Positions 23,178 through 30,454 of a stretch of DNA of 64,000 nucleotides are shown here, one piece after another. The number at the start of each line of letters is the position of its first letter. Position 1 is the first letter of the stretch. Made by a program: the position numbers and the translations under genes. The stretch comes from Rathayibacter sp. VKM Ac-2760 (GTDB lineage: Bacteria > Actinomycetota > Actinomycetes > Actinomycetales > Microbacteriaceae): the NCBI RefSeq assembly GCF_009834185.1, contig NZ_CP047173.1, positions 4,216,001-4,280,000 of the forward strand, given 5' to 3'. The notes below the pieces were generated by a model. That model had not been told where the DNA came from and did no database searches. It saw nothing but the letters and a program-made list of their open reading frames with translations.

Positions 23178-24374
23178 ATGCCGACCGCTCTGCTCCCTCC
23201 CGCCGACACGACCGCGCCGCCCTCCTCCGGCCGAGGAGTCTCGGTCACCTGGTGGTACACCCTCGTCTCGGCCGGCTCGTTCGTCCTCGCGGTCCTGTTC
23301 GTCTGGGCCGTGCCGCTGCTGGTCGGCGGGTCGGAGCCGTGGCGCCCGGCCGTCTACCTCCTCGGCGCCGCGGTCTGGACGGCGGTCTTCGCCGCCGCCG
23401 CGCTCCGCTACCGCCGGGCCGACCGGGACGCCGCCCTCCGCCTCGACGTGCGCGCCGCCGGTGTCGCCGCACTGGGTCTCGGGGGCGCCGCGGCGGCCGG
23501 CGTCGCGGCGGGGAGCCTCACCCTGCCGCTCTCGCTCGCCTTCGTCCTCGTCGTCGTGCTGCCGTGGGGGCGCGGGATCCGCTGGCGGGTCACCGCGTTC
23601 CTCACCGTGCTGCTCGCGATCTGCGCCTGGCTCGAGCACGACCGCGCGACCGGCGGCGGCCCGCTCTCGCTCGCGCCCGGCGCCGCCTCGGTCCTCTTCG
23701 CGTTCGCGGCCGCGCTGCCCCTCGCGATCGTGAGCATGCTCTGGTGGTGGGACATCGTCCGCGAGCTCGACCGGGCGCGGGCGGCGGAGGGGCGGCTCGC
23801 GGCCGCGCAGGAGCGGCTGATCCTCGCCGGTGACGTGCACGACCTGCAGGGGCACCATCTGCAGGTGATCGCCCTGCAGCTCGAGCTGGCCGAGCGGCTG
23901 CTCCGCGACGATCCGGACGGCGCGCTGGAGCAGCTCCGCGCGGCGCAGCGCTCGGTCGACGGCGCGCGCACCGGCACCCGCGAGCTGGCGACCCGCTTCC
24001 GCAGCGTCTCGCTCGCCGACGAGCTCGCGAACGCCGCCGACCTGCTCCGCTCGGCGGGGCTGCGGGTCGAGCTGGCCGTCGATCCCGACGCGGATCGGGC
24101 GCCCGCCGACGTGCTCGGGCCGGTCGTCCGCGAGAGCACGACCAACATCCTCAAGCACGGAGGCGGCGAGTCCGCGCGGCTGCGGCTGGCGCGCGAGGCG
24201 GAGTCGTGGCGGTTCCAGGCCGTGAACGACGTGCCGGACGGGGCCGAGGCCGGCACCGGCTCCGGCGTCCTCGGCATGACCGAGCGGATCGAGCGCGCCG
24301 GCGGCACCCTGCACACGCGGGCGGCGCGCCGCTCCTTCGAGCTGGACGCTCGCCTGCCGGGTGGTGCCGCGTGA
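23178..24374 (+). CDS. DesK/NarX-like sensor histidine kinase
   Basis: Membrane sensor kinase of 398 aa. About five hydrophobic segments (residues ~22-200) form the sensor and no extracellular domain is visible. The HisKA_3 dimerisation box AGDVHDLQGHHLQVIALQLE carries the phospho-accepting His221. A HATPase domain follows (RESTTNILKHGGG, GSGVLGMTERIERAGG). It overlaps the response-regulator gene by 4 nt (GTGA). The membrane-only sensor and DesK-like core suggest it senses membrane state or a membrane-active agent. That signal is inferred. Confidence 0.88.
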   Translation: MPTALLPPADTTAPPSSGRGVSVTWWYTLVSAGSFVLAVLFVWAVPLLVGGSEPWRPAVYLLGAAVWTAVFAAAALRYRRADRDAALRLDVRAAGVAALGLGGAAAAGVAAGSLTLPLSLAFVLVVVLPWGRGIRWRVTAFLTVLLAICAWLEHDRATGGGPLSLAPGAASVLFAFAAALPLAIVSMLWWWDIVRELDRARAAEGRLAAAQERLILAGDVHDLQGHHLQVIALQLELAERLLRDDPDGALEQLRAAQRSVDGARTGTRELATRFRSVSLADELANAADLLRSAGLRVELAVDPDADRAPADVLGPVVRESTTNILKHGGGESARLRLAREAESWRFQAVNDVPDGAEAGTGSGVLGMTERIERAGGTLHTRAARRSFELDARLPGGAA

Positions 24375-24973
24375 TCCGGGTGCTCCTCGCCGACGACGAG
24401 GACATGATCCGGACCGCCCTCGCCGCCCTGCTGCGCCTGGAGTCCGACCTCGAGATCGTCGGCGAGTGCCGCGACGGAGCGGAGGCGGTCGCCGAGGCCG
24501 TGCGCCTCGAGCCGGACGTCTGCCTCTTCGACGTCGAGATGCCCGGCATGGACGGCATCGAGGCGGCGGAGCGACTGCGCCGCGTCTCGGCGACCCGCGT
24601 CATCGTGGTCACCCGGCACGCCCGGCCCGGGGTGCTGCGCCGCGCGCTGGCCGTCGGGGTCAGCGGCTTCCTGCCGAAGTCACGGCGGGTGGAGGACGTG
24701 GCGGAGGTGATCCGCCAGGTCGCCGCCGGCCGCCGCTACGTCGATCCCGAGATCGCCGCCGACGCCCTGGCGAGCTCGCGCAGCCCGCTCACCGACCGCG
24801 AGCTCGAGGTGCTCAGCGCCGGCTCGCGCGGCGAGACCACCGGCGAGATCGGCAAGGCGCTGCACCTGTCCGCCGGCACCGTGCGCAACCACGTCTCGTC
24901 GATCCTGCGCAAGCTCGACGTCGACACCCGCCAGCGCGCCGTGATCGAGGCCCGCGAGAACGGCTGGATCTGA
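24371..24973 (+). CDS. NarL/LuxR-type response regulator
   Basis: Partner of the upstream kinase (200 aa). The receiver domain has the acidic pocket LLADDEDM, phospho-acceptor Asp54 in LFDVEMPGMDG and the conserved Lys in GFLPKS. The C-terminal LuxR helix-turn-helix is SPLTDRELEVLSAGSRGETT followed by LSAGTVRNHVSSIL. The GTG at 24371 overlaps the kinase stop. The target genes are unknown; no transporter gene is directly linked. Confidence 0.92.
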   Translation: MIRVLLADDEDMIRTALAALLRLESDLEIVGECRDGAEAVAEAVRLEPDVCLFDVEMPGMDGIEAAERLRRVSATRVIVVTRHARPGVLRRALAVGVSGFLPKSRRVEDVAEVIRQVAAGRRYVDPEIAADALASSRSPLTDRELEVLSAGSRGETTGEIGKALHLSAGTVRNHVSSILRKLDVDTRQRAVIEARENGWI

Positions 24974-25001
24974 CGCCCCCCCGCACGGCGGGAGGGTGCT
25001 G

Positions 25002-25086
25002 TCCGATCTGCAGGCGATCCGGCCCGCCACCCCGCGGCCGACGCGGCGGAAACAGCATCCCCGCGCGGATCTCCTGCAGATCGAAC
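25002..25086. repeat. Inverted repeat, family D (85 bp)
   Basis: Arms TCCGATCTGCAGGCGATCC (25002-25020) and GGATCTCCTGCAGATCGAAC (25067-25086) form an imperfect palindrome between the convergent response-regulator and aldehyde-dehydrogenase genes. A single arm recurs at 3062. Likely bidirectional terminator and dispersed repeat. Confidence 0.6.
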
Positions 25087-25104
25087 GCAGGACACCCCCG
25101 AGAC

Positions 25105-26556
25105 TCAGAGCGCGACGACCACGCTCTTCAGCTCGCAGAACGAGCGCAGCGCCTCCTCGCCCAGGTCGCGCCCCATCCCCGACTCCCCCACCCCGCCGAA
25201 CGACAGCGCCGGGTCGAACAGGTTGTACGTGTTGACCCACACCGTGCCCGCGCGCAGCCGCCGCCCGAGACGGTGCGCCCGCGACAGATCGCGAGTCCAC
25301 ACTCCGGCGGCGAGCCCGTAGGTCTGGTCGTTCGCCAGCGAGACCGCCTCGTCCTCGTCCTCGAACGGGATGATCCCGACGACCGGCCCGAAGATCTCCT
25401 CCCGCGCGATCGTCATCGTGTTGCTGACGCCCGTGAAGAGCGTCGGCTCGACGTAGTAGCCCGGCCGGTCCGGCACTCCGCCGCCGACAGCGACGACCGC
25501 GCCCTCCGCCTCGCCCTGCGCGATGTAGCCGAGCACCTGCTGCCGCTGCTCCTCGGACACCAGCGGCCCGACGGTCACGCCGCCGGCCAGCCCGTCGCCG
25601 AGCGCGACCTTCCGCACCGCCGCGGTCAGCCGCTCCGTCATCTCCTCCAGGATCGAGCGCTGCACCAGCAGCCGGCTGCCCGCCGTGCACATCTGGCCGG
25701 AGTGGCCGAATGACGCCCGCATCGCGGTCAGCACCACGGCGTCCAGGTCCGCGTCCTCGAACACGATGTTCGGGCTCTTGCCGCCGAGCTCCAGGGTCAG
25801 CCGGGTGAAGTCCTCGCTCGCGGCCCGCATCACCTTCCGGCCCACCTCGGTGCTGCCGGTGAAGGAGACCTTGCTGACCAGCGGGTTCTCGGTGAGCGCC
25901 GCGCCGACCCGCCCGTCGCCGGTGAGCACGTTGACGACTCCGGCGGGGACCCCGGCCTCCTCGCAGATCGCCGCGAGGCGCAGCATCGTCAGCGGAGTCT
26001 GCTCCGCCGGCTTCACGACCACGGTGCAGCCCGCGGCGAGCGCCGGCGCCAGCTTGAAGCTCGCCGTCATGATCGGGAAGTTCCACGGCAGGATCAGCGC
26101 CGCGACGCCGACCGGCTCGAGCGTCGTGTAGACGTGGTGCTGCGCATCGACGGGCACGACGGTGCCGGTCAGCCGCGAGGGCGCGCCGGCGTAGTAGCGG
26201 AAGACGCGGGCCGAGGTCGCCGTGTCGGCGCGCGAGCGCTCGATCGGCTTGCCGTTGTCGCGGGTCTCGAGCACCGCGAGCTCCTCGAGGCGCTCCTCGA
26301 TCAGGTCGGCGATGCGGTTCAGGATGCGGCTGCGGTCGTGCGGGCTCATCCCGCTCCAGCGGGCGTCGTCGTGCGCGCGGCGGGCGGCGGTGACGGCCGC
26401 CTCGATCTCGGCGGGGCCGGCCTGCGGGACGCGGGTGAGCAGCTCCTCCGTCGCGGGGTCGACGATGTCGAGCAGCTCGGCGCCGTCGGGCGCGAGCCAG
26501 GCGCCGTCGACGAGGAAGGGCTCGATCGGCGCGAGGGGGGCGAGCGTGTCTCTCAT
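25105..26556 (-). CDS. Aldehyde dehydrogenase (NAD(P)+-dependent, ALDH superfamily)
   Basis: Cytoplasmic aldehyde oxidoreductase of 483 aa. The catalytic Cys is in GHSGQMCTAGSRLL, the general base Glu in TLELGGKSPNIVF, the oxyanion Asn in ILPWNFPIM and the cofactor loop in SFTGSTEVG. It belongs to the broad betaine-aldehyde/vanillin-type branch. It lies 83 bp downstream of the phosphotriesterase-like gene on the same strand, probably in one operon under the GGATCC palindrome at 27685. The physiological aldehyde is unknown. Confidence 0.9.
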   Translation of the reverse strand: MRDTLAPLAPIEPFLVDGAWLAPDGAELLDIVDPATEELLTRVPQAGPAEIEAAVTAARRAHDDARWSGMSPHDRSRILNRIADLIEERLEELAVLETRDNGKPIERSRADTATSARVFRYYAGAPSRLTGTVVPVDAQHHVYTTLEPVGVAALILPWNFPIMTASFKLAPALAAGCTVVVKPAEQTPLTMLRLAAICEEAGVPAGVVNVLTGDGRVGAALTENPLVSKVSFTGSTEVGRKVMRAASEDFTRLTLELGGKSPNIVFEDADLDAVVLTAMRASFGHSGQMCTAGSRLLVQRSILEEMTERLTAAVRKVALGDGLAGGVTVGPLVSEEQRQQVLGYIAQGEAEGAVVAVGGGVPDRPGYYVEPTLFTGVSNTMTIAREEIFGPVVGIIPFEDEDEAVSLANDQTYGLAAGVWTRDLSRAHRLGRRLRAGTVWVNTYNLFDPALSFGGVGESGMGRDLGEEALRSFCELKSVVVAL

Positions 26557-26611
26557 GGGGTCTGCGTCTCTCTCATCGGTGGGGCCGTTCGTCGTGGACA
26601 GCGGGAGTCGT

Positions 26612-26653
26612 TCAGGGCCGGTCGGTCAGGGCCGGTCGTTCAGGGCCGGTCGA
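26612..26653. repeat. Three 14-bp tandem repeats at the 3' end of the phosphotriesterase-like gene
   Basis: TCAGGGCCGGTCG plus one variable base, three times in a row. The third copy contains the stop codon and last codons of the gene at 26640. Each copy would supply a minus-strand TGA, so slippage here would leave a complete C terminus. Confidence 0.8.
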
Positions 26654-27656
26654 GCAGGCGGGCCGGCTCGTCGACGCTCATCCGGTGCAGCACGTCGTCG
26701 GCCACGCCGAGCGCGCGCAGCCCGGGCAGGACCCGCGCGGAGAGGTGGTCGAAGCCGTGCCCGCCGAAACGGCGCAGCTGCCCCTTCGTCCAGGTGCTGT
26801 GCCCGAGCACCCAGCGGATGCCGGGGTCGGTGCCGAGCAGCTCCAGCAGCGCGTCCAGGCGCTGCGGGTCGCTCGCGTTGCGGATCCGGCCGACGTGCGC
26901 GCCCTCGTTGCCGAAGCAGAGCTCCAGTACGGCGCCGGCCGCGCCGAGGTCACGGAGGTAGGGCAGGTCGAGGAACTCGTCGACGGTGCTGAACACGACG
27001 CGGCCGGGATCCGCTCCCTCGGCGACGACGTGCGCGAGCACCTCGAGCCCGTTGCGGGCGTCGGCGGCGAGCCGGACGGTGATCGCGGAGCCCGTGGCGG
27101 CGGCGGCGCGCGCGGCGGCCGTGAGGCTGATCCGCTCCTGCTCACCCTCCGGAGTCGCGAAGGCGCCGGTCGTGCCCATCAGGCCGAGCAGCCCCGCGCG
27201 GTAGGTCGTGCCGGGGATCGCCTCCGTCAGCGCGCGGGTGAAGAGCGCGGTGCGGCCGTCGAGGTCGAGCGCGAGGTACCACTCGGGCAGCAGCCGCGGG
27301 AGGTAGGCGCCGTAGCCGGCGACGATCGCGACCCCCGATTGCGCGGACAGCTCGGGCAGTCGGGCGTGGTCGGGTCCGAAGCCGAGCGAGCTGAGGTCGA
27401 CGGCGGCGGCGAGCCCGCCGGTCGCTCCGGCGCGCAGCTCGTCGGCGAGCAGCTCGACGTCGTCGAGGCGGAGGTTGTCGGCGAGCGCGAGCTGGCTCCA
27501 GCGCAAGGCGGCCGCGAGCTCGGCGGTGACGGGGGCGTCCGGGTCGAGCGCCTCGACGCCGGGGCGCTGCAGCGCGCTCGCGTCGGTCAGCAGGTGCTCG
27601 TGCATCGAGACCGCGCCGAGGCTCTCGACCGGACCGAGGACCGTCTGGATCGCCAT
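26640..27656 (-). CDS. Phosphotriesterase-family protein with degenerate metal site
   Basis: A 338-aa TIM-barrel protein of the phosphotriesterase/PHP family. The first metal motif is intact (SMHEHLLTD) and the family landmarks GTTYRAGLLGLMGTTGAF, ADPGRVVFSTVDEFLDLPYL and FGGHGFDHLSARVLPGLRAL align. However, the bridging Lys/Glu is Leu (GLLGLMG), the two metal His are Arg (ITVRLAAD) and Thr (FSTVDE), and the final Asp is Ser (LGHSTW). The usual binuclear hydrolase chemistry is therefore doubtful. ATG 27656 follows GGGAGG. It is probably co-transcribed with the aldehyde dehydrogenase. Confidence 0.75.
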   Translation of the reverse strand: MAIQTVLGPVESLGAVSMHEHLLTDASALQRPGVEALDPDAPVTAELAAALRWSQLALADNLRLDDVELLADELRAGATGGLAAAVDLSSLGFGPDHARLPELSAQSGVAIVAGYGAYLPRLLPEWYLALDLDGRTALFTRALTEAIPGTTYRAGLLGLMGTTGAFATPEGEQERISLTAAARAAAATGSAITVRLAADARNGLEVLAHVVAEGADPGRVVFSTVDEFLDLPYLRDLGAAGAVLELCFGNEGAHVGRIRNASDPQRLDALLELLGTDPGIRWVLGHSTWTKGQLRRFGGHGFDHLSARVLPGLRALGVADDVLHRMSVDEPARLLDRP

Positions 27657-27684
27657 GCGTCGCCTCCCGCGCGACACCCTGTCG

Positions 27685-27715
27685 CTGGATCCAATATAGA
27701 GCGGTATGGATCCAG
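27685..27715. promoter_or_regulatory. Perfect operator palindrome over the promoter of the phosphotriesterase-like/ALDH operon
   Basis: CTGGATCCA (27685-27693) and TGGATCCAG (27707-27715) are perfect inverted 9-mers 13 bp apart. Between and overlapping them, the minus strand reads TATATT, a good -10 box about 30 nt upstream of the ATG. This is the layout of a repressor site (GntR- or TetR-like is my guess); no such regulator gene is nearby. Confidence 0.6.
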
Positions 27716-27769
27716 AAGCGACGTGTCGGTACTCTCCCAGCCTCGCGCTCGCGGTCCCTGAGTAGAATC

Positions 27770-27895
27770 GCAGACAGCAAGGGGAGTACTCCCGACTGCG
27801 GTGAGCCCGTCATTACGGACGCGAATGAGCGTCCCGGGCCATCGGCTCCGCCACCACCTCCGAGAGGTCGCGGCCGGAGTGGAGGAGACCTTGGT
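27770..27895 (+). ncRNA. yybP-ykoY family (Mn2+) riboswitch upstream of terC
   Basis: The leader carries the family signature AAGGGGAGTA (GGGGAGTA at 27781-27788) and a second conserved loop CCCGTCATTACGG, then GC-rich pairing segments up to the terC ribosome site. A TAGAAT -10-like box lies just upstream at 27763. yybP-ykoY elements bind Mn2+ and typically control TerC and MntP-type exporters, which fits the downstream gene exactly. The 3' boundary is approximate. Confidence 0.75.
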
Positions 27896-27925
27896 CCCTC
27901 ATCGACCCACCCCTTGGAGCACTCC

Positions 27926-28963
27926 GTGCAGATCACTCCCGTCATCTGGCTGATCACCATCGCCGTGACGATCGCCTTCTTCGTCTACGAGTTCTTCGCG
28001 CACGTGCGGAAGCCCCACGAGCCGACCATCGCCGAGTCCGCCCGCTGGTCGGCCTTCTACATCGGCCTCGCGCTGCTCTTCGGCGTCGGGATCGGCTTCG
28101 TCGCCGACTGGCGCTACGGCGGCGAGTACTTCGCCGGCTATCTCACCGAGAAGGCGCTGTCGCTCGACAACCTCTTCCTCTTCCTGATCATCATGACCGG
28201 CTTCGCGGTGCCGAAGATCTATCAGCAGAAGGTGCTGATGATCGGCATCGTCATCGCGCTGATCATGCGCGGCGGCTTCATCGCGGTCGGCGCGGCGCTG
28301 ATCGAGAACTTCTCCTGGGTCTTCTACCTCTTCGGCGCCCTGCTCTTCGTGCTGGCCTATCAGCAGATCAAGGGCGACCACGGCGACCCCTCGAACAACG
28401 CCTTCATGCGCCTGGTGCGCCGCGTCCTCCCCGTCACCGACGAGTACCACGGCGACAGGCTGACCGTGAAGAAGGACGGCCGCCGCTTCGTCACCCCGAT
28501 GCTGCTGACCATCGTCGCCATCGGCTTCATCGACCTGGTCTTCGCTCTCGACTCGATCCCCGCCATCTACGGACTGACCAACGAGGCCTACATCGTCTTC
28601 ACCGCGAACGCCTTCGCGCTGATGGGCCTGCGCCAGCTGTTCTTCCTGATCGGCGGCCTGCTCGAGCGCCTCGTCTACCTCAGCCAGGGCCTGGCCGTCA
28701 TCCTCGGCTTCATCGCCGTGAAGCTCGTCTTCCACGCCCTGCACGTCAACGAGGTCCCCTTCATCAACGGCGGCGAGCCGCTGCTCTGGGTCCCCGAGAT
28801 CCCGATCTGGTTCTCCCTCACCTTCATCGGCTCGACCATCGCCGTCGCCACGATCGCCAGCCTCCTGAAGACCCGCGGCGACCGCTCCAAGTCCGACCGC
28901 GCCACCGTCCAGGACACCCCCCTGGAGACCCCCGCCGATGTCCCCTCCCACCCCGAGCGCTGA
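27926..28963 (+). CDS. TerC-family membrane protein (metal homeostasis)
   Basis: Integral membrane protein of 345 aa with about nine helices. The TerC motifs are clear: EYFAGYLTEKALSLDNLFLF near residue 70 and AIGFIDLVFALDSIPAIYGL near residue 200, both with the conserved acidic residues in membrane segments. The GTG at 27926 has GGAG 6 nt upstream; an in-frame TTG at 27914 is possible but worse. The Mn2+ riboswitch upstream implies Mn2+-dependent expression and a role in metal efflux or metalation of exported proteins. Confidence 0.9.
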   Translation: MQITPVIWLITIAVTIAFFVYEFFAHVRKPHEPTIAESARWSAFYIGLALLFGVGIGFVADWRYGGEYFAGYLTEKALSLDNLFLFLIIMTGFAVPKIYQQKVLMIGIVIALIMRGGFIAVGAALIENFSWVFYLFGALLFVLAYQQIKGDHGDPSNNAFMRLVRRVLPVTDEYHGDRLTVKKDGRRFVTPMLLTIVAIGFIDLVFALDSIPAIYGLTNEAYIVFTANAFALMGLRQLFFLIGGLLERLVYLSQGLAVILGFIAVKLVFHALHVNEVPFINGGEPLLWVPEIPIWFSLTFIGSTIAVATIASLLKTRGDRSKSDRATVQDTPLETPADVPSHPER

Positions 28964-28973
28964 CCCCCCCTCC

Positions 28974-29032
28974 GCGAGATGCCACTTGTGCACGCGACAC
29001 GCCGCAAAAGGCGGGCACAAGTGGCATCTCGC
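28974..29032. repeat. Inverted repeat, family C (59 bp)
   Basis: Perfect 18-bp arms GCGAGATGCCACTTGTGC / GCACAAGTGGCATCTCGC with an inner hairpin CGCCGCAAAAGGCG. It lies 10 nt after the terC stop, probably as terminator. A second copy with 23-bp arms is at 30384. Confidence 0.8.
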
Positions 29033-29066
29033 AGCAGCTCGCCGTGCTGACCGAGGAGCGCCCCCC

Positions 29067-29227
29067 CTTGCTGATCGAGTAGCCCGCACAGCGGGCGTAT
29101 CGAGATCCCCCACCGTCAGAACGCAGGTCTGCAGACCCGCCCTCCCGGGGACGCCGGGTCTCGATACGCCCCTCCGGGGCTACCCGACCAGCATGAATCC
29201 CCCTCCGGGGCTACTCGACCACCACGG
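29067..29227. repeat. Compound palindromic element, full copy plus a duplicated right end
   Basis: The full copy runs 29067-29197 (CTTGCTGATCGAGTAGCCCG...GACCAGCATG). It is followed at 29198-29227 by a second partial right half (CCCCTCCGGGGCTACTCGAC). It lies between the convergent terC and nucleotidyltransferase-like genes. Confidence 0.85.
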
Positions 29228-29260
29228 CCTGCACGCGGCCGACTCCAGCCCTCCGTGAGG

Positions 29261-29809
29261 TCAACTCCCCGCCCCGTAGGCGCGCAGAAAGGCACGGACG
29301 ACGACCCTCCGCGCCTCCGCGAGACGCTCGTCGCTGATCGCCTCGAAGCGCTCGAGCAGCACGGCGGGTTCGATCAACGACGCCCCGATGAGGGCGTCGA
29401 CGAACTCTCGATCCTTGATGTCGTTGCGCCCGAGCTTCGCGGCGCAGAGGTCATGCGGATCGAGACACAGACCGACCGATCCCTCCGCGGTCTCGACCGT
29501 CACCACGCGCTCCGCCCAGCCGACCGGCAGAAAGGCGGTGCGCACTCCCACGCCCTGGATGTAGAAGCCGTGCTCCTCGTCGAACGGCGACCACTCCCCG
29601 GCAGCGGCATCGATCAGCGTCGCGAGGGACTCCTGCTCGTCGTCCCGGAGCGGTGCGATGTCGACCTCGTGCGACAGGGTCGCCCGGGCGGGCAGGCGGT
29701 CCTCGGAGTAGCTGCCGAGGATCGACTGCGACCCGATCACCAGGACGCGGTCCTGCTGCACGATCTGAGCGGCGGTCGCGATGGCGAGCTCCAGCTCCCC
29801 ACGATTCAC
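29261..29809 (-). CDS. Nucleotidyltransferase-fold protein (DUF6036-like), putative toxin
   Basis: A 182-aa protein with a minimal nucleotidyltransferase signature: VLVIGSQSILGSY (GS motif) followed by SHEVDIAPLRDD (E-x-D metal ligands), as in MNT/AbiEii-like proteins and DUF6036. Its GTG start overlaps the stop of the upstream HTH gene (GTGA), so the two form a tight operon. The pairing and the operator upstream resemble a toxin-antitoxin or phage-defence module in which this enzyme is the effector. Activity is inferred. Confidence 0.7.
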   Translation of the reverse strand: MNRGELELAIATAAQIVQQDRVLVIGSQSILGSYSEDRLPARATLSHEVDIAPLRDDEQESLATLIDAAAGEWSPFDEEHGFYIQGVGVRTAFLPVGWAERVVTVETAEGSVGLCLDPHDLCAAKLGRNDIKDREFVDALIGASLIEPAVLLERFEAISDERLAEARRVVVRAFLRAYGAGS

Positions 29810-30318
29810 GAGACGGCCCGACCGATCGCCCGGAGGCGCTCCTCCTCGTCCAGCACGCCGGCGAACGGCGAGACCTGACGCATCTCGATCGCCCGCGCGG
29901 AGGTGGACAGCATGACGTCCACGAGCCGGCCGATCTCCCGCCGCGCGGCCAGGTCCTCCCAGACGTCGAGCAGTGCGCCCGCTCCTCCGCGGACCCGGGT
30001 CCGCAGCCGTCGGACGTTCGCAGGGACGAGCGCGAGGACGGCGTCGGGATCCTCGATGAGCCGCCCCGCCACCGAGCGATGCAGCTCCCGCGCGACACGG
30101 TCCTCGCGGCGCTCCGACTGCTGCGGCGCATGCTGCGACAGCTGCTCCGCAGAGACCGTCGTCCCCATCGCGGCGAGGGCCCTCTCGAGCGTCGCCGGGC
30201 GGAGGACTCCCCTCGCCTCCGACTGCTCCCACTGCGTCACCGCACTCGGCGCGACTCCGGCCCGCCGGGCGAGTTCGCGCACGCCGATGCCCATCCGCGT
30301 GCGCGTGACCTTGATCAT
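29806..30318 (-). CDS. XRE-family helix-turn-helix protein, putative antitoxin/repressor
   Basis: A 170-aa protein with an N-terminal XRE HTH (GVRELARRAGVAPSAVTQWE, residues ~12-35). A helical C-terminal half is rich in Arg and Glu (PANVRRLRTRVRGGAGALLD and onward). The ATG at 30318 is where the HTH begins; upstream in-frame codons are not supported. It is the first gene of a two-gene operon with the nucleotidyltransferase-fold protein. A perfect palindrome over its promoter suggests autorepression. Confidence 0.72.
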   Translation of the reverse strand: MIKVTRTRMGIGVRELARRAGVAPSAVTQWEQSEARGVLRPATLERALAAMGTTVSAEQLSQHAPQQSERREDRVARELHRSVAGRLIEDPDAVLALVPANVRRLRTRVRGGAGALLDVWEDLAARREIGRLVDVMLSTSARAIEMRQVSPFAGVLDEEERLRAIGRAVS

Positions 30319-30329
30319 CGGACCCCCCC

Positions 30330-30352
30330 GTTCAGTTCCCCACTGAACACTA
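30330..30352 (-). promoter_or_regulatory. Promoter and operator of the XRE/nucleotidyltransferase pair
   Basis: GTTCAGT-TCCCC-ACTGAAC (30330-30348) is a perfect 7-bp inverted repeat. The minus-strand -10-like box TAGTGT (complement of 30347-30352) overlaps its upstream edge, 28 nt before the ATG. The layout is typical of antitoxin autoregulation. Confidence 0.6.
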
Positions 30353-30383
30353 CGCTCACGGGTGCAATGCCGCTCGCCACGGT

Positions 30384-30444
30384 CGCGAGATGCCACTTGT
30401 GCACGCGACACGCCGAGAAAGGCGTGCACAAGTGGCATCTCGCG
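30384..30444. repeat. Inverted repeat, family C (61 bp, perfect 23-bp arms)
   Basis: Perfect 23-bp arms with core GAGATGCCACTTGTGCACGC and its complement around a 15-nt loop. It lies between the end of the GH127 gene and the promoter of the XRE gene. Same family as 28974-29032; the two copies bracket the putative toxin-antitoxin module. Confidence 0.85.
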
Positions 30445-30454
30445 GGCAGGCGCG

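Noticed and set aside
26640..27656. Functional organophosphate hydrolase
   Set aside because: The metal ligands needed for phosphotriesterase chemistry are replaced, so only family membership is claimed.
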